DNA of 64,000 bases from Oegoconia quadripuncta (lineage: Eukaryota > Arthropoda > Insecta > Lepidoptera > Autostichidae): NCBI GenBank assembly GCA_949316235.1, contig OX438742.1, forward strand, positions 33,362,853-33,426,852, written 5' to 3'. Made by a program: the position numbers and the translations under genes. Positions 39,901 to 48,900 of the stretch are shown here, piece by piece; position 1 is the stretch's first letter; every line of letters starts with the position of its first letter. Below the pieces are notes generated by a model. That model searched no databases and was not told the DNA's origin. It saw only the letters and a program-made list of their open reading frames with translations.

Positions 39901-42900
39901 ACTTTTTCACTGGATTACTTAAAAACGTCCATTGATGAAGCATCTGATAAGACCTACCTTTTAACCAAGATAATTAATTGTTTTCATTGATTTTTATAAA
40001 TAATGTTTTTCTTTGTTTGATTTTTGTTTCATTTAAACTTACCTAGTTCTCCTGCGGCTCACATCGCAACCCACGCCACTCACGTTTTTTGACCCTTCTT
40101 ATACAACTGTTGCATAAAATACTATTAATTGCTTCTCACACAAGGCACACACACATACACAAATACATTAAAAGGTCTCTGAAGAATAGAAGTACAATTA
40201 TCATTTTCCTCATGAGAGATTGGTGTCCGAACTGTACCTGTCTTTCACATCGCCAGGATCTCAAATTAATGTATGTAAATAAATAAAAATTTAATTAGAA
40301 ATAGTGTAGATTGTTTTTGTCCTTTACATTATCATTTAAACCAGCGCATTTATTAACTACGCGCTATCATCATCATCATCATATAAGCCACAGGACTGGC
40401 CGGTTGGAAGCGGCCTGCGTCCAGCGACTTACCGCGACCTTTGTCAGGTCGTACTACGCGCCGTACAACAAGCAAATTATTATTCGCGTCAACCGCAAAG
40501 CTGGGCAGCTTGCTACTACATAAATAGAAAAGTTTAATTTGGCCTATTGACTGCTCACGGTAGTATTGGTACATGACCCTTATTGTGTAAACCCGACTCG
40601 CTCGGACTGTTATTTATTTCGTACTTCCTTTAAACTGAAATTAAAAAATTGACACACGAATGAAACAAACCTCACTCTATGCCTGATAAACGTCAACGCG
40701 TCAACCGCAAAGCTGGCCAGCTTGCTACTACATAAATAGAAAAGTTTAATTTGGCCTATTGACTGCTCACTGTAGTATTGGTACAGGACCCTTATTGTGT
40801 AAACCCGACTCGCTCTGACTGTTATTTATTTCGTACTTCCTTTAAACTGAAATTAAAAAACTGACACACAAACGAAAACAAACCTCACTCTATGCCTGAT
40901 AAAGCGCATTCTTGTTAGATCACTAACTCGCACTTATTTCACTCGGATTACTATTTTACAAAATAACTAACACTAAATTCACAAAAAGTTATACAATAAT
41001 AATATTATAAAAATTTATTATTTAATTGGGGTGTGTCGTTTTCTGGTTAATTCTGTAACATAATGCAACAAGTGTTAAGAGATAACCTGAATAAAATGTC
41101 CTGAAGATTAATTAAAAAAGTGGTATATGTAGCATTTCGCAGTAGCTAACATTAACATTATTTGGACGTAATTAATGGGGTATCGATCCATCCACAAATA
41201 ACAGGACGAGGTCAACTACCGGTTTACTGATAACTGTCTGAAGTTCTCAAATCACGTTTTTCACACGTGATTTCTCATTACCAGGCGTCATATTTGTGCT
41301 CTTACAAAAATAAAAATATGGAAAAAAAATCATAAAGTAGCAATCCAATCATGAGTCAATATGATAGCACATTCGTAATGAATGGACCTAAAAATAATTA
41401 AAACTTCACCTGTAAGGAAAATCTGCATATGTAAGGATAATCTGTTGGTTAACATAATAACTTACATAGTGCTTAAGAAATTAAAAACCGACTAATAGAA
41501 TATTAATAGAACTAGTGTCTCTATATTTTGAAACAACATTTCTCATTATTTTTATTCACTGTATCAACATACATACTTTCCTTTTTAAGTATAATAATAC
41601 CTATAACAGGAAGTCCCACTCTACCATAAGATTGGTTTTAGATTAATAATAAATTACTAAGTATTAAATACTTATTTTAACATAATAAATAGAACTAATA
41701 TATGTTTGTGTGTGTGTCTGCTAGTCCCACGGCGTAACATTACCATGGCGTCTGATAGCTATATAATAGGTCTTTACCTATGAAATTGCCGTTCTGCAGT
41801 ACTGGCCATTTCAAATCAAAATAATTTTTGTTTAGCTAAGAATTCTAATTTCAAATTAATTTTATTTTAAAAACATGGAATTCTTTTTCCAAAAGTAGTC
41901 ATTTGTTTATTGATTAGTGTAACATTTTCATCGCATTTCAATCTTTTTCATCATCATGGAAACGTTAAAAATTCGAGTAATTATGGAATATGAGTACCGT
42001 CGTGGCAGCAACGCGGCACAAGCGCCACGCAACATCAACGACGTTTATGGAGCTTACACTACAAACCAACACATCACCTGTTATTGGTTTGCTCGCTTCC
42101 GTTCTGGGAATTTCGACCTGAAAAATGAACCTCGCGGTCGTCCGAAGACTTTGGTCGACAATGACGAATTTAAGGCGATTGTGGAAGCTGATACATTATC
42201 TACGGCTGAATTAGCAGCAGCTTTCGACGTTAGCGTCAAAACAATATTGGTCCATTTGCGTCAAATTGGCAAGGTAAAAGAGCTTGACAAATGGGTGCCC
42301 CACGAACTCAATGATCGCCAGCGCTAAGTACGCGTCGAGACGTGCCTTGCACTGCTCAACAGACACACAAATGAAGGAATTTTGAACCGCATTGTTACCT
42401 GCGATGAAAAATGGATTCTGTTTGATAACCGCAAGCGCTGAGCAAGTTGGTTGGATCCTGGTTCAGCACCTAAACAATGCCCTAAACGAAAACTTACCCC
42501 TAGAAAAGTGATGGTCACTGTTTGGTGGTCTAGCGCCGGTGTGATTCATCGCAGCTTCTTACCAAACGAGATGAGCATTACTGCAGATGTGTACTGTGAA
42601 GAACTGAACACAATGATGGAGAAGCTGGCACATCTCCAACCAGCATTGGTCAATCGCTCCTCTCCGCTGCTCCTGCACGACAACACGCGACCTCATACTG
42701 CACAGCAGACGGTCTCCAAGTTGCAAGAACTGGGGTTGGAAGCTCTCCGTCATCCGCCCTACTCACCAGACCTTGCGCTTACAGACTACTACTTTTTCCA
42801 GAATTTGGATAACTTCTTGGCAGGAAAAAAATTCAATACCCGAGAGGCAGTACAAAATGCCTTTGAAGAATTTGTTGCCTCCCGTCCAGCTGATTTCTTT

Positions 42901-45900
42901 AAGAAGGGCATCAATAAACTGCCACTGCATTGGCAAAGATGCATTGATTGCATTTTTTTTTTTTATATGAGAGAGCGGCAAACGAGCATGCGGGTCACCT
43001 GATGGAAAGTAATCACCGCCGCCCATGGACACCCGCAACACCAAAAGTGTCACAGATGCGTTGCCGGCCTTTGAACTTGGCCTTTGCATGGGTGATTACT
43101 TCGATTAATACAAATAAAAAATGCATGAAAAAAATTCGTTTAAATTTTTTCATACAAAACGGCAATTTCATAGGTAAAGACCTAATATGACAGTTATCCA
43201 CTAAGCGGGTGTCAGGTGTATTTTCAACTCTTGCATTAACGAATTCAACGACACAGTGGAGCATCTATACCCAAATAAATACTGTTAAAATTATCCTTCT
43301 TTCGGTTTGTCGTAGTCGAGTAAAAAGTTAAATGCCAATCAACAACAACTAATCAACGCTTGTGCAACTTCGTCTCGGTTTTTTCCTCAAAGCCCCACTA
43401 ACTAACCCCACAGGGAATGTCGAGCTTTATTTTCCATTTTCCCCGCTGCTCCAAAGTAAGCTAATTCAATAGGGATTTTATTAAAGACTATAATGGTTTC
43501 CGACATGTAAGGAGAATTAAAACAACCCGTCTCTTCCCGTTGGTGTTGTAAAGGGCAATTTATACCGTGATCACCTACAGACGAATCAACGGCGTTGGGC
43601 TGTCACGATTCTGTATATATCGAACGTTAATATTAGGTCCTTACCTATGAAATTGGCGCTTTGTATGAAGAATTTCATTAAGACTGTTTTCTCCATACAA
43701 ACGTTTTTGATTTTTTTTTGGGAACGGCAAATCCATATTTATCTAAATTTTGTGTATATTATCGGATAACATTAAGTTAAGTATAGGCAGCGCTAATTTT
43801 TAAAAGTAACCGCTTTATAAATGTTTCAGCGAATCATCTTCGGCTACATCGTCACTTTCCATCACGTGAGATTGTAGTCAAACGCCAAACCACTTTTTAA
43901 TAAAAAAAAAAAAATCTAAGAAATGATTATGGGAAGCGCATGAAAAGAGCTCTGAAAAGACCCAATACATCGAAATTTATTTGATCGGTGACTACGCTCA
44001 AAAGATCGAAAGGTTAATAAATCGAAATATACTATTTTGATATATGTAATTCCGAAAAATCGAAAAGTAATGTTATCGACTCTTTTAATATGCTAACAAT
44101 GCTTTTATAATTATGGTAAAAAGTGTCCTCATAATATGCAGTGCTTGTTAGTACGGTAGTATTGAATAAAGTAAATATAATTACTTATTATTTTTATATA
44201 TACTTTCTCGATATTAGGAATTCAGATTCGGCGTCCAACCGGTCGCTTTGGGAGGCCTATGTTCAGTAGTGGATGTCTTGTGTTTGATAATGATGATGAT
44301 GAAATAGGAACTTCCCAATGATGTTACGGGAATTTTTTAAATCTCCATTTTTTATTTTCTGGTTACGTAGTAAATTAAGGAATCTTTCATAAAAATCTTT
44401 CGATTACATGTCATTCGCTGTAATGACACATCTGTTGTGCGTTCTATTGAATATCGATGAATTATTGCCTAGGAAAACAGTTCTGACAAGTAAACCGCGG
44501 ATGTTGTTTCAAGCATTACACTTCTAATGTTTGTGAAATATCTAAACATATTTCTGCGACCACATTTAAAGGTCGTGACATTACGTACGTAGGTATGTCT
44601 TCCCGTAATCCCTTGAAAGTATAACCGAAATAGGGTATTATTATACCAACAAAGAAAGATTACAAATCATGATTTGGAACTCATGAATGTAATCAAAATA
44701 GGGTATTACACCAATGGAGAATGTTGCAGAACATTATTACGGTTATCCACGTTGATTAGATTCGACTAGAACAGTAGGGAAAATATTGTCAAAAATTTGA
44801 CTCTTGACATAATCAATATTTTGAAACAAAGAAAGAAAGAAAGAAAATATAGTTATGATGTCACCTAAAAAAGGTTAAAATCATTATCCTTCCTTAGGAA
44901 GGGAATCCAACCGAAATCATTCCTTATCGCTCGATATATTATAAGACGCCCTGTGTGGCGGCTGAGGCATTCCCTCTCGTGCTTACCGTTCGTACACTTG
45001 TTTACTTCTGAACTCTTTTTATATTACGAATTATTTAAAGTAATTAACAAGTAATATTCACTTTATTTGCTGCACCTGCCCTGCTGCTATAAGTCTCGAA
45101 GCAGCGAAGAAACCTAATTATAAAACAAAATAAAACATCAAAACAAAACACACCATATTTAGTCACAGACTTTTGTGTGTAAGTGTGGTGATTGTTGAAT
45201 GAGTGATGTGTGTATTATATATGTAACTCCAAAAGCAATTTAATTAAAAAAACAATTTAACTGTACGTATCTCCGTGGGGAGGGCGCCTGATGACCTTGT
45301 AATACAACCTATCACGGGCCTAATTAAAGTTTTTAAGCTAATTTCAAGGTACATAATAAGTTGCTTTGTAGGGAGAAAATAAATAAATATCGTATTGTAT
45401 TGCCATCTAATTTCTATACCAGGAGGAATTATGTTAATACCTAGTTATTCTCGTAAATAAAACATATAAAATTATGTTGCTTTGAACTTTGAACAGTGAG
45501 GAACACAAGAAACAAAACTCCGAAATCCCCAACTGTGGTCAAGAGGATTTGAGAAATATATGAGTAGTATTAAATTAAATTGTCATGTTTGCATAACTAT
45601 CCAGCGTTTAAATTGAGTGTTCGGAGGCAGATAAACGGCTCGACAGGACAGTCAACGAGTTTAAAGTAGCTACACTTTTATTTGAATTATTCGCAAAATG
45701 GAGCTGTAAAATGTTGCTCCCCTTTTCTACAATGGTTTGAAAATATGCAACATTCAGTGACTACACCGAGTTCGCATTACTCTCAAAGTTTTGCGCTCGT
45801 CAACTTTAAGCCACTGAACCCATGATAAAAATTTGTTTAGATTTTCCTAATCGATATTGCGAAAATAATACCGATCCAATACTGGCAAAAAAAAAGCAGA

Positions 45901-48900
45901 AAGTAGATAGGTAACGCTATACTTTAATTCCTAATCTAATCAACACAGGGATATTGTGACCGGAGTTCAGAATTAAATATTACAATGAAATGGTATTAAT
46001 TACTATTGGAACAGTATAAATAAAGTAAAAAATACGAAATTTTGTTTTCCTTTGATATCACTCTGATAGTAATAAAATGTTATTCCTCGTTTATTGAGCT
46101 TTAGCTGATGTCGGTTAGAAGTCTGTAGATATGATGCATGATCAAAAGGTATCACGTACTTATAAATAAGGACTGTTATTTGCGATTGGAAAAAACTTAA
46201 CAAAGAGAATTTTTAGAAGTAAAATGTTCTTCTGAGCAACATTAATGAGCTTTCGTATGACTTTGAAACAGATTCAAAGTCAAGTCAAACCAAGTGTAAT
46301 TACACGGACGAATTTTTTAGAGGAGGATAAATTTTTGGGCTTACCCAACTCGTCGAGATCTCACCTCACAGCATCCTTGACCGACTTATGTTGGATATGT
46401 TTATGCAAATTTGTTGCCCCAGCGCTTGTATACTTTCGTACAAGTTTCCTTTTTAACTGGAATTGAGAGAATCCTTGAATATTTATAATTTCTAAGATTT
46501 TACAGAGTACCACTTAAAATATCAAACAAAGAGCTTGTTCCATCACTAGTACTTCGATACCTATAGATTTCCATAACGTGAATATTGAACGCGTGAACTC
46601 ATGGTAAACACACTGATTTAACTATAGTTAAAGACTAATCTCCTATTTTCAACCTCTCTCAAACTAACGTTACAAGCAGTGAATCGTGAAAGAGCACATC
46701 TTTACAAAGGAAAAATAGCTATTTATAGAAAAGAGATGCACAGGTGTACAAAACATTCTAAGAACTATAAAAAGCACTAGAAGAGTTTTGTAAATCTATA
46801 TAGAAATTATTCAATAATAAACAAACTTTGCAACTATTTTTTGGATTTGGATCGTAAAATATATACCCATATGCATATAGAATCTACCAAATTAATATAT
46901 AAATCTTTTTACAGTGTACCACTTTCCTGTGGTAAGTTTCAGAAGTTAAATAACTTTTGGTGTTGTCAATCTTTCGATGGGTCACCAAATATCTTCGTAA
47001 TTAGAGGACATGTTAAATAATCTCGTCTCGCTTGCTATTCAATTAGAGTCCCACAGGCAGCTTGAAATTTCTGTTATCCTGGTACTCTCTCAGCAGCAGC
47101 AGTGTGGTCGAAGGCTGTTAGCGTTGATAAAAAACCCAATGCTAATATCATGTCTTTTTTTTATGCACAACGGATTTGCACTTGACCTCAATCACACCTG
47201 ATGTTAAGTGAAGATGAGGCCGAAGGTGAAAGCGCACTGACTTGGAAACCCAAATATTTGGGGAACTGGCTATCTTATCTCTGACAACCGGAACACAACA
47301 ATACTATTAACATTGCTGTTTGACGGCAGATTTAGATAAGATGGTGGTAGCTAGCTTTGTTGCTTATTAGCTCCTTATTTATCGTATATTCTACTTTGCA
47401 CGTCTGTTTTTAATTGGGTAGGTATTTGTCCTTAATAGGCTGACAGTTATCATCTAAAATGTTGCTGATAAAACTCCGAAGTTCTGTCAAGAAAAGCCTT
47501 TGAATTGTAAATCATACAGTGTTACATTCATTACCGTGATAACACAATTTGTGAAACGGAACCTTAGTAAAAGCTGAGTGACTCACGTTAATGACGCTAT
47601 AATTGATGTCATTACATTCCACGTTGAAAGCTTTCGAACGTTGTATTTACATGACTTCCCTACGCTTATTATTATTACTAATTTTGCTTGACTATTATTG
47701 CTTCAATACATAGTATCTAAAATATTGTCATGGAACACATTTTTTTACAAACAAATCTTACTTAGAAATATACTCGAGTAGATTAGTCGCTAGTAGTCGA
47801 ACATAATCTAAACTTGAATATTTTCAATTTACTTTTATCACTTAAAATAAAAAGAATACCTACCCTAAAAGAAAATAATAAAAGAAAACTAATGAGGAAT
47901 ATTACAATATTCGACGAATATAACGAAGGCGATTTAAAGTGGCTTTGAAAACGAATGCATGATGTTCACACCGTGTCGTCGGTGCAAAGATTGAAAATAT
48001 AAAAGAGTATTTCGTTCTATCGACAGCACTTCTCGAGGACAACCCTCCAACAAGTTCCCTACAGAGCACGTGTACAAATGCGCTTTCCATGCGAGAGGGA
48101 AATGTTTGTGGGGCTTCTAAACTCCGAGTGCCGATATAACTTTACTACATTGGTACTTTTTGACCAAAGAAAAATCATTGAATCCGGAAAGGGACAATAT
48201 TTTTCAAAGCAGTTTAAAATGGTTATCATTTCATTCAAAAAGAGCATTTAACCATGTTGGGCATCTCTTAGTGCATCGAAAGCTGATCTTAAGGTAAAGG
48301 TCAAAGACCAAAACATTCGTACTTAAAAATTGCTAGACTAAAATAGAAGTCAACGGGCACCTATACATTTGTATCAGTCGCTATGCGGGGAGGTGTTGTT
48401 GAATACAAAGGAAACCACTGAATAATATTGCCTAGGATTTCCATCAAATCAGAGCTTTATATAAAGCAGAGAAATATTAAGAAAAATCTTTTCATACTTT
48501 ATTTTGTACTCGTATTTATCTCTCTAAACGTGTTGTATACTAAGTATATTTAGTTAATTAGTGAAAAAAATTATATTAAACAAATACCTGATTCTTAAAT
48601 TCTATACTATTTATATTATCTGTTGAATAATGAAAATACGTATGTAATAACATTGATGACTGGAAGGTAAAAAATAAAAAGTTAATGGAACAACACAAAA
48701 AAGGTAGAGCTAAATGGAAAGGCTTTTTTTAAGAATGTTAAGAAAGAGAATTACATTATACTTTCAATGTAACTAACTCGATCAATTAACAAACCAGAGC
48801 TATTTAGGGGTCCACTGCCAAATGAGAAAAACGGAACCTTTTGAAAGTAGTCATGTCAGTCCGTCCAAATGTTACAGAGTCATAACTCTTGGAGTTTAAG

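Larger units (their letters stand above)
41766..43185 (+). mobile_element. Mariner transposon (cecropia-like), nearly complete, with nested insertion
   Basis: TA target duplication (41764-41765 and 43186-43187). TIRs TAGGTCTTTACCTATGAAAT-TGCCGTT at both ends, inverted. The element is 1420 bp, of which 130 bp is a later insertion. Inside intron 1, same strand as natalisin and opposite to the RhoGEF gene. The TIRs are shared with the MITEs at 43.63 and 62.74 kb. Confidence 0.93.

Noticed and set aside
42763..43089. 108-codon minus-strand frame
   Set aside because: Antisense to the mariner transposase and the nested repeat; no independent support.
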